64,000 nucleotides of DNA, from NCBI RefSeq assembly GCF_037176765.1, contig NC_090034.1, positions 94,042,500 through 94,106,499 of the forward strand, read 5' to 3'. The position numbers and the translations under genes are program-made. Under the pieces are notes generated by a model that had not been told where the DNA came from, searched no databases, and was given only the letters and a program-made list of their open reading frames with translations. Of this stretch, positions 1-10,082 are shown piece after piece (the stretch's first letter is position 1; each line of letters begins with the position of its first letter). Origin of the DNA: Anolis sagrei. Its lineage: Eukaryota > Chordata > Lepidosauria > Squamata > Anolidae.

Positions 1-54
1 CTTAGAAATTAGCGATCACAACTAATTTATAATGATTTCTCTTTCTCCCACCAG

Positions 55-174
55 GTACTGCTTTAGAATGCGAAACTTGTGTTGGTGTTGGCATGCCTAC
101 TTGTACTGGCAAGAACATGTCATGTCAAGCTGGTTATGATACTTGTGCCACTATTGTTACAGAAATCACAATAG
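55..174 (+). CDS. Gene 1 coding exon with LU cysteines 1-5
   Basis: A 120-nt phase 1-1 exon between acceptor AG at 53-54 and donor GT at 175-176. It translates as TALECETC..., with five cysteines in LU spacing and no stop. It aligns in cysteine pattern with 37448-37564 and 59983-60093. Confidence 0.82.
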
Positions 175-1245
175 GTGGGTGAGAAGCTGGCTGTACTACT
201 ATGTCTAGGGTTGCTGGATGTCCAAATATGGCCCTGAGTATCACCACCTATGTAAAAAAAGACTACAGTGTTCCCTCGCTACTTTGCGGTTCGCTTTTCA
301 CGGACTTGCTGTTTTGCGGTTTTCCTCTCAGTCCGTCCTCCCTCCCTCTCTCCAGCTTTGAAGGTCCTTCCCTTCCTTCCCTTTCCTCTCTCTCTTCACC
401 CGGCGATGGGAAAGGCAAGGAGGGTTTGCTTCCTTTCCTTCTTTCCTTCCCTGACAGCCCTTTCCTTCTCCTGCAGCCACTGCACTGACAGGGAGGCGAG
501 GGGGGGGGGGGGGAGCTGTGGGGGGGGGGAGGGGAGGAGGAGGAGGAAGAAGATGAGGAAGAGGAGGAGGAAGAAGATGAGAAAGAGGAAGAGAGGAAGG
601 TGAAGAAGGTGCGCGCGAGCAGAGGAGGGGAAAGGGGAAGAGGAGGAGGAGGAGGGGGAGCCAGGCACGCAAGGAGCCAGTGGGAAGTGTAGTGTCCAAG
701 GGGAGGGGGGAGGGAGGGGGGACGGAGGGGAAAGAGGAGAGGAAAGAGAAGGCGAAGGGATTGAGTGAGAGAGGGGGGGGGGAGAGGGGGGAGCCACTCC
801 GAGGAGGGGGCAGTCCTATGCCTTGAACCTGCTGAGGCAGTACATATACAGTATAGCGTCCCTACTTCCCTACGAACAATGCCAGCTCTTTGGCTTAGAA
901 ATGGAGATCACCACCAGCCCCTAGAGTCAGACACGACTGGACTTAGTGCCAGGGCAAAACCGTTGCCTTTATCTTTCTTGATCATACCCCAATATTTCTT
1001 GGCCACACAAATCCCGGTTTTCATCTGTATTATGATATGCTTCTTTTTCTTATCCAGGAGATGTGTCCAGCAATTCAGTAACAAAAACCTGCATTCCAAA
1101 ATCTGCCTGTACAACTGAAATGCCCAATATTCAGATACCAGATGCTGTTACTGTTACAAGGATTGAATGTCATAACAATGCCTCGCCAGCAGCAGTTTCC
1201 TTCTTGTGTCTCTCTGGGCTCTTGCTGATGAAGATGATCCTGTAA
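55..1245 (+). CDS. LU-domain (Ly6/uPAR, PLI-gamma/PINLYP-like) gene 1, 5'-incomplete; coding exons 55-174 and 1058-1245
   Basis: The 3' part of a small secreted or GPI-anchored LU-domain gene. The signal-peptide exon lies left of the window. Exon 55-174 follows a CCAG acceptor, ends at a GTGGGT donor, and is phase 1 at both ends. It encodes the LECETC start of an LU domain and cysteines 1-5, with an N-M-S glycosylation sequon. Exon 1058-1245 follows a TTATCCAG acceptor and gives cysteines 6-8, an N-A-S sequon and a hydrophobic end (LCLSGLLLMKMIL) before TAA. Spacing of cysteines 7 to 8 (20 residues) resembles PLI-gamma, but the normal CC is replaced by C-H and the final loop is absent. The hydrophobic tail suggests GPI attachment; this is inferred. 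Family membership is supported by the same architecture in two downstream paralogues. Function and ligand unknown. Confidence 0.8.
486..798 (+). repeat. Purine-rich (GA/GGA)n low-complexity tract
   Basis: Almost pure G and A on the + strand over about 300 bp, with G runs and GAGGAGGA repeats. The open frames across it on both strands come from base bias and are not genes. Such tracts can form triplex or G-quadruplex structures. Confidence 0.85.
866..977 (+). repeat. Sauria-type SINE, 5'-truncated tail
   Basis: Contains the AGTCAGACACGACTGGACTT motif and a CCTTTATCTTT end, the sense 3' tail of the SINE seen in full on the other strand at about 38316-38646. The tail is of BovB type. Confidence 0.65.
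1058..1245 (+). CDS. Gene 1 terminal coding exon with LU cysteines 6-8 and tail
   Basis: Starts after AG at 1056-1057 and ends with TAA at 1243-1245. The frame continues phase 1 from 174. It carries KTC, SAC and IEC cysteines, then a short small-residue stretch and a hydrophobic C terminus, which fits a GPI signal. Confidence 0.8.
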
Positions 1246-1376
1246 CGAACCATTCCCAGCAACACCGCCCGGAAAAGGGCTTCCATGTCCTTTCCATGCA
1301 GCCCTTTCTTTTACTGGCCACCTACTTTCCCAAAGAGAACTGTCTTCAGCTCTGATTCTTAAGTCAAAATGTATCA

Positions 1377-1382
1377 AATAAA
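1377..1382 (+). promoter_or_regulatory. Polyadenylation signal of gene 1
   Basis: AATAAA 132 nt after the gene 1 stop codon. The 3' end would fall near 1395-1410. Confidence 0.7.
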
Positions 1383-1499
1383 CACAAATGGGGAAGAGAA
1401 CTCAAATTCAGTTGGTTGGATTTTGGTTTCAATCTATGTGCAAGATGGGAGAAGAAAGACAAAGATTGAGAAGCCTTTCACACCACTATGATTCCATCT

Positions 1500-1690
1500 C
1501 AACTGTCATGACAAAATCCTATGGAACCCCGGAGGTGTAGTTTAGTGAAGCACTAGCGTTTTCTGACTGAGAATTTGAAATATTCCACACTATACTACAC
1601 ATCCCAGAATTACATAGGGTGTTGGTATGGCAGACGAAGTGGAATCAAAGCACAACAATTGTGTAGTGTGCAAAGGACTTAACATTCTAT
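1500..1690. repeat. Degraded palindromic MITE of the TCTACACTGTAGAATTA family
   Basis: Its two halves (GTGTAGTTTAGTGAAGCAC near 1536 and ACTACACATCCCAGAAT near 1594) are diverged reverse complements in the same order as the copies at 41066, 47818 and 48588. Ends are blurred. Confidence 0.45.
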
Positions 1691-2100
1691 TAGAGTTATC
1701 ATTTGCTAGAGGCTGAGTTTCCTTCTGTTCCCGGCTGCTCAATAATACTTGGATGACACAGATGACTTCATCACACGCAGTAAAATCAGTGTTTCTACAC
1801 ATTTAAGAAACGGCAACCCATGGTGACCTTCACACGATGCAAGCTTCCACTGTTGGTGTGTGGTATTTTGCCCTTTTTAAAACATTGGTTTTTCCAATGA
1901 TTCCTAAGCCAGTTGGCAATAGACTTATTTTTCAAATTCCCTGCATAGAGACAGGCAAAATGGCCAATTTCCCCATGTGATGTTAATCCTTGTTGCCTGC
2001 TTTTGTTACCCACTTCTAAATAAAATGATTACACTGTGTGTGAGAGGAGCTGAAATGCCCATTTCAGCTCCTCCCCATTTCCCCAGATCACCAAGGCAGA
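1691..2100. other. Stretch with no recognised feature
   Basis: No exon-like frame, tandem repeat or known repeat motif was seen. Short open frames here lack supporting features. Confidence 0.5.
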
Positions 2101-2104
2101 GTCT

Positions 2105-2880
2105 TGGAGAATAATAATAATAATAATAATAATAATAGGAATAATAGGAATAACAATAACAATACTAACTTTATTTTTATACCCCGCCACCATCTCCTCT
2201 AGGGGATTTGAGGTGGCTTACAAAGGGGCAAGCCCAAACATTACAGATAAAATAAAGGCATAATTAAAATCATCAAATAAAAATATTAAAAACTTAACAT
2301 AATCATAGACATCATCTTAAAACAATGTGTCTGAGATAAAAGTTATACCTGAGTTCAGGCTCAATGAGTACAACAATTCCTAAAAGGAGCCGATGGAAAG
2401 TGTGGAGATCAAATAAACAAGGACTAGGGAATACCTTAAGTGAAAATGTCTAGGTAACCGATAGGAGATAAAGTGCAGAACTTAGAGCAGGGACAGGATA
2501 GTTCTCTGGTGAAACTGCCTAATCAAAGGTGCAACACAACATCCAGTTTTATAATTACCTCCGAAAGATGGACAAAGTGGGAGCCCGTTTGATCTCCCTA
2601 GGGAGGGAGTTCCAAAGCTGGGGGGCCACCACTGAGAAGGCCCTCTCTCTCATCCCCACCAACCATGGCGGTGGGAGAGCAGAGCCTCCCCGGATGATCT
2701 CAGGGTACATGCTGGTTCGTAGGAAAATATGCTATCGCAAAGATAGGCAGATCCCGAACAGTTGGGGCTTTGTAGGTAATCACCTGCCCCTTGAATTGAA
2801 AATCAATTACCAATGCAAAGGCTCTGGGAAACCACGTCCTATGATCTGGGGTGAGTTTTGTTTTTAAAAAAAGATAAATA
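2105..2880 (-). mobile_element. L2-like LINE, 3' part
   Basis: The + strand starts with an (AAT)n run, then TTTATTTTTATACCCCGCCAC, the reverse of the conserved L2-like 3' end. Further right the reverse strand encodes the C-terminal motif seen as AFSVVAPRLWNSL in better copies. It is broken and 5'-truncated. Confidence 0.7.
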
Positions 2881-2989
2881 ATCGAAATGGGAGGAAAACT
2901 CAGTGCAAATTACCCCAGGGAAAGTGCCACAATAAGAAAGGTGCTTCTGTTTCAGTAAAAGGGTCTTGAGTGCAAACAACCCCATAGAG

Positions 2990-3124
2990 CAGTGGTTCTC
3001 AACCTGTGGGTCCCCAGATGTTTTGGCCTTCAATACCCAGAAATCCTAACAGCTGGTTAACTGGCTGTGATTTCTGGGAGTTGTAGGCCAAAACACCTAG
3101 GGAGCCACAGGTTGAGAACCACTG
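2990..3124. mobile_element. hAT-type palindromic MITE, 135 bp
   Basis: Ends are CAGTGGTTCTCAACCTG and its reverse complement, and the interior is also near-palindromic. It is flanked by an 8-bp target duplication, CCATAGAG at 2982-2989 and CCATAGAA at 3125-3132. TIR sequence and 8-bp duplication are hAT hallmarks. Another copy lies at 34687. Confidence 0.85.
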
Positions 3125-3132
3125 CCATAGAA

Positions 3133-4585
3133 AGTATCACCATAAGAAAGATGCCTGAAATCTGCTTCAGTGGTAGGGTCTTGAATGCAGTGCTGCCTTA
3201 AATGATGCCTGTTTTTAAAAGTGTGCTGGCCTGTCCATGTGATGGGAATTAAGCAGATGGTTGAGCTAGAAGCTGGAGGAGGCGATCTTTGTGTGATGGG
3301 AGTGTCAATTCTTCATCTTCTTTAAAGACAGAATACCATGAAACTCTCCCCTTTCCCACCACTTTCCCTCATTTTCTCTAGCTCCTTGTAATGAAATCCA
3401 TAGGTGCATTGACATGACTAATCATTGTCATGTTGGGGACAGGGAGAATGTGCCAATGTACAATCTAGATTTCAGGAGGAAATGAATTGTGCAAGGAGGT
3501 ACTGGAAACCTGCTTTTGCAACGCTTGTGCAAAGCCCAACAGCCCACAGTTTCCTCCCTTTTCTACAAAAACAACAACAACAACAAAGGACCTCTGGTTA
3601 CGTTGATGGTGATAATCAAGAAGATTCTAGTCCCAGTCCACCTTTGACTAACAGGATTAGCTAAATCAGGCAACCGAGTATAATTCAGACATTTTTAAAC
3701 TGCAAATTCTATGACTGATAACTCTTACATAGTCAAACTGGGCATAAGGATTGAAAGATATTTCAAAATATTCAGACAAACATCTGCATTCTTGATGCAA
3801 ATTATTCTAGAACAGCAAGAATCTTTGAGGTTTGGGACTCATTCTGTGCAAATTACCTATGCAGAAAATATTGGCAAGGCATAACTGCTACTTACATATT
3901 CAAACACTGGTAAATACAAAGCCTCTTACAAACCGAAAGACTTCTTAGAAACCTTTTCCATGTACTGAGTGTAGATAGATACCATTAAGTAGATGTGCAA
4001 AGCCTATTAGGCTGGCACACAGCTGTCCAGAGGTTATAATAGCTTTTGTGAAAGCCACAAAATGTTCCATACGATATAGAGTCATTTGTACCCATCCAAC
4101 TTTTCAAAAGTTTGGGGGGATGGAGCAATAATGAAGTCTGTTTCAGGAAAAACTGCAACACACACTCAGATCTTCTAATTCAACCATTTTTATTATAATC
4201 TTTGAGAATACAGAGTGATGCATTTAGATTTCTAGGAGAAAATGCAAACAGCTCAATTAAACAAACAGTTCATTTCCCCTGAGTTCAAGACTGCCCTTGT
4301 TTTTAATCGGGATATGAGAGCCCCAACAGTTTCCATTGGTTTCTATCAAAAAATGTCATGCATCACTTTATCTTTTAATTTCTTTCCCAGCTTTCTGAAA
4401 TTTGATTTTAAACAAGTTCCTGGAGAAAGCCTTAACATCACAAATAGGCCAAAATGGCTTGGGCTTTTCTGTTAACAAAACCACCATGCTTTGGTCATCT
4501 TGAGCATGTCTCCTATTTTTTTCTGTGGATTTCATCGGATTATCACCAGATTTGGTTTCAGTTTGTTTTCCCTCTGTGAGAAGGC
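3133..4585. other. Stretch with no recognised feature
   Basis: About 1.45 kb of AT-rich DNA. It has a short CAA run near 3568 and several short open frames without splice, motif or codon support. I found no LU exon or repeat hallmark. Confidence 0.5.
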
Positions 4586-4589
4586 TGTT

Positions 4590-4590
4590 A

Positions 4591-4638
<48 letters not shown>

Positions 4639-4640
4639 CT
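4590..4640. repeat. (AAT)n microsatellite
   Basis: About 16 uninterrupted AAT units at the 3' end of the L2-like element. Confidence 0.9.
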
Positions 4641-5757
4641 TTATTTATACCCTGCCTCCATCTCCCCAAGGGGACTCGGCACGGCTAAAATGAGGCCAAG
4701 CCCAACAATTACAACAAAGCAAAAGAATACACATAAAATCATAAAATAATACATCAAATAGAATTCAATAAAAATAAATTTAAAAATAGTACCAAGTAAA
4801 CACAGATTATAACATAAATAACAAAACATTGAACCAAGTGGGCAAGGCCAAATACAACAGATAAGGTTTTTAAAACCCTGGGTGAGATGGATGAGTAGGG
4901 TAATGTATCTGGTAGGAGGTTTGGATGGGGCAAACAATGGAATTTAATTCACGGAAGGGTGAGATAAAGTACATCGAAAGACATTATGTACTGAGTTGGT
5001 CAAGGTAAGGGACATGTTGTTCATTCCTTGAAGGCACACCGGAACAGCCAAGTTTTTAGGCTCTTCCTGAAGGCTGCCAAAGTGGGTGCCTAATCTCACC
5101 GGGGAGCAAGTTCCAAAGTCCAGGGGCCACCACAGAGAAGGCCCTCTCCCTCGTCCCCACAGGTTGCGCTTGCGACAGAGGTGGGAGCGAAAGGAAGGCC
5201 TCCCCAGATGATTGAAGGGATTGTGCAGGTGCATAGGCAGAAATGTGGTCATAAAGGTAGACAGGTCCCAGACGGTTCAGGGCTTTGTAAGTAATAACCT
5301 GAACCTTGAATTGGGACCAGAAAATAAATGGCAGCCAATGGAGCTCCTTAAACAGGGGGGTAGACCTCTCCCTGTAATTTGCTCCAGTTAGAAGTCTGGC
5401 AGCCAAACGCTGGACCAGTTGAAGTTTCCGGGCCATCTTCAAGCACAGCTCCACGTAGAGTGCATTGCAATAGTCCAATCTAGAGGTAACTAAGACATGG
5501 GCCACCATGGCCAGGTCAGACTTCACGAGGTACGGTCACAACTGGCGCATGAGTTTTAGTTGTGCGAAGGCTCACCTGGCTACTGCCTACACCTGAGCAT
5601 CAAGCATCAGCGCAGAATTCAGGAGTACCCCCAAGCTGCGGACCTGTGTCTTCAGGGGGAGTGTGACCCTGTCAAGCACAGGTTGCCACCCTATACCCTG
5701 ATCCGACGTGTGACTGACCTGAAGGACCTCTGTCTTGTCAGTATTTGTTTCACCTAT
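4590..5757 (-). mobile_element. L2-like LINE, 3' half with (AAT)n tail
   Basis: The reverse strand has RT C-terminal coding: a 156-residue frame at 5056-5526 with SRLDYCNALY, LTGANYRERSTPL, ELHWLP and GTRERAFSVVAPGLWNLLP motifs. A 3' UTR and an (AAT)n end at 4590-4640 follow. The reverse complement of 5557-5755 continues the RT frame in broken form. The 5' end is missing. Confidence 0.8.
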
Positions 5758-6035
5758 TAATGCATACTAACCTAATTTACACTTCTCAAAATATTATATA
5801 AAACAAGAATGGAATTGACTGTAACCCTGACATATGTATACCAAATTTGAAGTTTACAATTCCATCTGCCTTGTTTCCAATGGGTCACAAGAGTTATTGA
5901 GATCTATCCAAAGTGTCCTCTTTCCAGCAGCTGTCAAGACCCACAAAGTGTTACTGTGGTTAGAAAGGGGAAGGGAAAAAAGGGAAGAAAGAGGGAAGGA
6001 GGTAGAGGGGAAAAAAGCAGGCAGTTGAGCAGTGG

Positions 6036-6532
6036 GTACTAGGGTTGCGCACAGATCCATTTTCAAAAATGGTCATCAGCTGATTTGGCTAATTCGGACG
6101 CCCTTAACAGCATGGCCCCCACTGCCATTTTTCCCCAGCTGCAACAGAAAAGTGTCTGCCAAAAAATGACTGCTTTTAGCTTCTTTCTGCTACACGTAGA
6201 GTGCGGGGAGGGAGGCAGCCACTAGAAGGGAAAGGATCTCAGAAAGAGGGTTTATGAAGTCCTTGCTTTAAACCCAGGTCTCTTTGAAAGTCAGAAGTGA
6301 AAGGATTCCAGGAACGGTGTTTCTTAAGTCCAAAGCCAGAAAGGGGAGCCTTGTAAGTTCCCCATTGCCACCAAAGGGCCAAATCTTCCTGGATCTTTCG
6401 GTTGTTGAGCCAAAAACAGGTTTTTCATTAGCCGATTTCGGGAGGCTCCTGAAAACGGATGTAGGTAAGTATCCAATGAAATTCAGATACAGAAAACAGA
6501 TAGTGATGCAGTCAAATTGAACAACCCTAGTG
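6036..6532. mobile_element. Probable non-autonomous DNA transposon
   Basis: Starts with CTAGGGTTGCGCA and ends with the near reverse complement TGAACAACCCTAG about 490 bp later. No coding capacity and no certain target duplication, so the superfamily is open. Confidence 0.45.
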
Positions 6533-7160
6533 GCTATTGCCTCCCATCCCTGCTGCAATTCACAAGACAGAAGGAAGAAAAACAATGACTTCATTTCACT
6601 GAAAGAGCAAGAGGGATTTATTCCCCACTATCATAGCTCTTCACAAACTAGTAGTGCTGTGAATTTAAAATCCACAATGTTAATTCTCTAAATGGTGAAT
6701 ATAGATGCTAGTGGCAACTGGTGGTTTCTATGCCAGTGGGGTCTACTGGGTTTTAATCTCAATATTATAGGGAGCCAGCCAAGGTCTTGAATCTTCTCCC
6801 TAAATAAGTACCTTGGATACTTCCTATAGAGGTCAGACTATCAGAGGTTTTAAAATAATAGACCACAGTGTAAATAAATAAATAAATGTCTGCATTTTGT
6901 GTTTCTTCGGGTTTTTCCTTTGTATTTTATACTTTTCATGACCTTTGTCTATGAAATACAGATAAGGGGACTATGGAACTACAAGGTTAATCCAAACTGG
7001 TTTTGATCTGTTCCTTAAGCAGTGGATGTCACAGTTCAGCTATGCAAGTTTTAAAAGATAAGCATGTAGGGTCGTGTAAAGAACCTTTCTCTTCTTTGTT
7101 TTGCTATAGGGTATGTAAAAGTTGTGTGAGCATTCAGTATATTCGTCTTCCCTGCTCTCA
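6533..7160. other. Stretch with no recognised feature
   Basis: Unique-looking AT-rich DNA with a short AAAT run near 6875. No exon or repeat signature seen. Confidence 0.5.
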
Positions 7161-7164
7161 AGTT

Positions 7165-8222
7165 GTATAGTCCATGTTTGTGTCTTGCTTTTCTGACCAG
7201 GTTCAGAATTACAATTACATCAATTACCTGGACCAGTCACAGTCTGGGTTCAGGCCTGGCCATGGCACCGAGACGGCTTTGGTCGCCTTGGTGGATGACC
7301 TCCGGGACCATATCTCCGTCTATGAATCCGCATGCTCTCTTCGTTCATCCGGAGAGACCCTGCTCACGATCCCACCTGCGTCGCAAGCGCGGCTGGTGGG
7401 GACGAGGGACAGGGCCTTCTCTGTGGTAGCCCCCCGACTCTGGAATTCCCTCACCAAGGACATCAGACAAGCCCCTACATTGGCATTCTTTAGGAAGAGC
7501 TTGAAGACCTGGCTATTCCGGTGTGCCTTTCCAGAATAGGAAACCCCAGCAACACGTCCCAAAAGCACTTTATTAGAGATTAAGATTGTCCGCACATTGC
7601 ACCTATCCAAAATCCTTATATCACTCAGCATACTCAGCACTTTTAATCTGTACCCAGTACATTTGCCCGGCCTAGTTTTATTGTGTCACGGTGTGCTGTT
7701 TTTGCTGTTTACTGTTATTGCTTTAATGTTTTTGATTTGCTTTGGTTTATATGTAATTGTTATATTGTTGTTTTATTGTGGCCTTGGCCTTTGTAAGCCG
7801 CATTGAGTCCTTTGGGACAGGCCCGTAGCCAGGATTTCATTTCGGGGGGGGGGGGGGGGGGGTGCTGAATTTTTTTCAGGGGGGGTTTCGGGGGGGGCTG
7901 AGTTTCAGGGGGGGGGGGCTGAGTCTGAGTGAAAGAGGGTCTAGCCTAGCAAACCTTTTGTATCATTACCCCAATACCCCCATGCATATGGGATATATTG
8001 AGTATGGTGATCAGATCATAATATGAATAAACATAACAGTTTAAATAATGCACCAGTAAGGCCTTTTCATGAACCACCATGAGAATTTGGGGGGGGGGGG
8101 GGCTGAAGCCCCCCGAGCGCCCCCCCCCCCCGGCTACATGCCTGCTTCGGGAGATGCTAGCAGGGTACAAATAAAGATGATGATGATGATGATAATAATA
8201 ATAATAATCATAATAATACAAG
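7165..8222 (+). mobile_element. L2-like LINE with internal deletion, split by a MITE
   Basis: Encodes QSGFRPGHGTETALVALVDD, an RT motif, then jumps directly to the C-terminal end SSGETLLTIPPASQARLVGT and WLFRCAFPE, so the RT core is deleted. The 3' UTR (GTAAGCCGCATTGAGTCCTTTGGGA) is interrupted at 7818-8144 and resumes at 8145 to an (ATG/AAT)n tail at 8178-8220. Confidence 0.8.
7818..8144. mobile_element. hAT-type MITE with long G and C homopolymers, 327 bp
   Basis: Ends are CAGGCCCGTAGCCAGG and the reverse complement of CCGGCTACATGCCTG. It is flanked by CTTTGGGA at 7810-7817 and CTTCGGGA at 8145-8152, an 8-bp duplication with one change. It sits inside the L2-like 3' tail. It contains poly-G runs of up to about 20 near 7844-7862 and 8090 and a poly-C run near 8122. 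Confidence 0.75.
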
Positions 8223-8690
8223 GTGCAGAAGATAGGCTTCTGAAAAGTATCAAAACTAAAACAAAGAGTAGATTCATCTCATTGCTGACATGGGAACAAC
8301 TCTCTATGCTTTAAAGCCCAAGTCATTTTTTTCCTACAATTAACACCACTGAAGTCTTATTTAGTTTATTATCCAGTTTCAAGCAGTTAAGAAGCTCTGT
8401 TTGCTTTCCATCTCAGTGGGTGCATTTTTGGTTTAGAATGATGGAGGAAATGCTAAAACAATCTTATCTCAACCTACAAAACGGATTTGGGAGAGGGAGG
8501 AACAAGGACCATTGTGTGTACAGCTATTTATATTTATTCCTATTCTTTTTATTTTGTTAATGGGCTCTTGGTCAGGCCATTCTTGAGCAGGAGAGGACAG
8601 CCAGTTGTTGGAATCCATCAAGGAGTTCAAGTAAATTGAACTGATATAAAGTGCTGTGAGCTTGCTATTTCCGAACAGGCTACAGTTTCT
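8223..8690. other. Stretch with no recognised feature
   Basis: No frame, splice or repeat signature beyond short A/T runs. Confidence 0.45.
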
Positions 8691-8694
8691 ACTA

Positions 8695-9500
8695 TCGTAG
8701 TGCTCTACCAGCAGTCTCCAGCCAATCTCTTTGCAATGCCAGAAATACAGCTTAATGGTGTAACATTAGAAAATGTTGATCATTTCCACTACCTTGGAAG
8801 CCACCTCTCCACAAAAGTCAACATTGACACTGAAATACAACACCACCTGAGCTCTGCGAATGTAGCATTTTTCTAAATGAAGCAGAGAGTGTTTGAGGAT
8901 CGGGACATCTGTAGGGAGACCAAGGTGCTTGTTTATAAAGCTATTGTCCTTCCAACCCTGTTATACGCCTGCAAAACATGGACTGTCTACAGATGGCATC
9001 TCCTGGAACAATTTCATCAGTATTGTCTCCGAAAAATCCTGCAAATCTCTTGGGAAGACAGGCAGACAAATGTTAGCATGCTGGAAGAAGCAAAGATCAC
9101 CAGCATTGAAGCAATGCTCCTACGCCATCAACTCCGCTGGACTGGCAGTGGCCACTTTTTATGAATGCCCGATCACCATCTCCCAAAGTAGTTCCTATAC
9201 TCCCAACACAAGAATGGGAAATGTAATGTTGGTGGACAGGAAAAGAGATTTAAAGATGGTCCTAAAGCCAACCTGTGGCATAGGCACTGAGAACTGGAAA
9301 GCAGAATTAGGGCCCAAATGGAGGGCAAAAGGGAAAAATGTGCCAAGAGAAAGGCGCATCAAGCCAACCTTCACTGGGGACCACCTTCCACCTGGAAACT
9401 GATGTCCTCACTGCAGGAGAATATGCGGATCAAGAATAGGGCTCCACAGCCACCTACGGACCCACTGCCAAGACACTACACGTGGAGGACCATCATTCTT
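8695..9500 (+). mobile_element. Non-LTR retrotransposon ORF2 C-terminal fragment
   Basis: The frame at 8877-9164 reads RVFEDRDICRETKVLVYKAI, PTLLYACKTWTVY, QYCLRKILQISWEDRQTNV and LRHQLRWTG, the classic C-terminal end of vertebrate non-LTR ORF2 proteins. Upstream LGSHLSTKVN-like coding is also present in the same direction. Broken in several places, with a stop at 8874 among others. The exact clade is not certain. Confidence 0.75.
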
Positions 9501-9518
9501 GGGCTATGAGGGCTCGCC

Positions 9519-9546
9519 TAAGTAAGTAAGTAAGTAAGTAAGTAAG
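9519..9546. repeat. (AAGT)n microsatellite
   Basis: Seven AAGT units directly after the retrotransposon fragment; likely its tail. Confidence 0.85.
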
Positions 9547-9618
9547 CTAGCAGCAAAGTGAGAGACAGTGCTTTCTCATGAACCACAGAACAAAAGCAGA
9601 CCAGTCTTTGCTCTGAAT

Positions 9619-9945
9619 TCAGTAAATCATCCAAAGAGGAGTGCTTTTGCATGTTTTCCATCCATGACATTTTCTCAGCTGTATCCAAACCAAGTTTGGG
9701 TCCAGATTACCTAAAGGATTGCCTTCTCCCATACAATCCATCCAACACACTTTGTTCAGCGGGATGGAGGGTGTCTGCTCCAACCAGCCAGAACCTGACT
9801 GGCAACCACCACCCAGAGGACCTTTTATTGATCCGCCCAAGGCTGTGGCACGACCTGCTGGTAGAGCTCCAACAACTAGATCAGCTGTCGGAATTTAAGA
9901 CAAGTGAAGACCTGTCGCTTCTGGCAGGTCTACTCAGATAGTCTT
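9619..9945 (+). mobile_element. L2-like LINE fragment, degraded
   Basis: The + frame at 9651-9941 includes GPDYLKDCLLPYNPSNTLCSAG and RPRLWHDL, which match the GPGYLxDxLxPY...RLWNSL end of L2-like ORF2. Heavily mutated. Confidence 0.6.
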
Positions 9946-10082
9946 TAAACAGAATGCCGCAGTGAGCCCATCCCAGGCACGCTGCAGCCCTTGGGGGTCT
10001 CTCTCTCTCTCCTCCTCCTCACCGGTAGAGCCTCTTGGTGTGGAGGGCCTTGGCCTCAGGCCCTCTTCCTCCTCTTCGTAGA

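Larger units (their letters stand above)
175..1057 (+). other. Gene 1 last intron with a purine-rich tract and a SINE tail
   Basis: An 883-bp GT-AG intron. It begins with sequence like a DNA-transposon terminus (about 265-330, CTCGCTACTTTGCGGTTCGC). A C/T-rich then G/A-rich block follows at about 345-830, then a SINE tail at 866-977. Confidence 0.65.

Noticed and set aside
328-797. Long proline/serine/leucine frames on the minus strand and Arg/Lys-rich frames on the plus strand
   Set aside because: They come from the purine-rich tract; no codon structure, domain or splice support.
9519-9546. Short tandem repeats as a CRISPR array
   Set aside because: Simple microsatellites with no spacers; the genome is eukaryotic.
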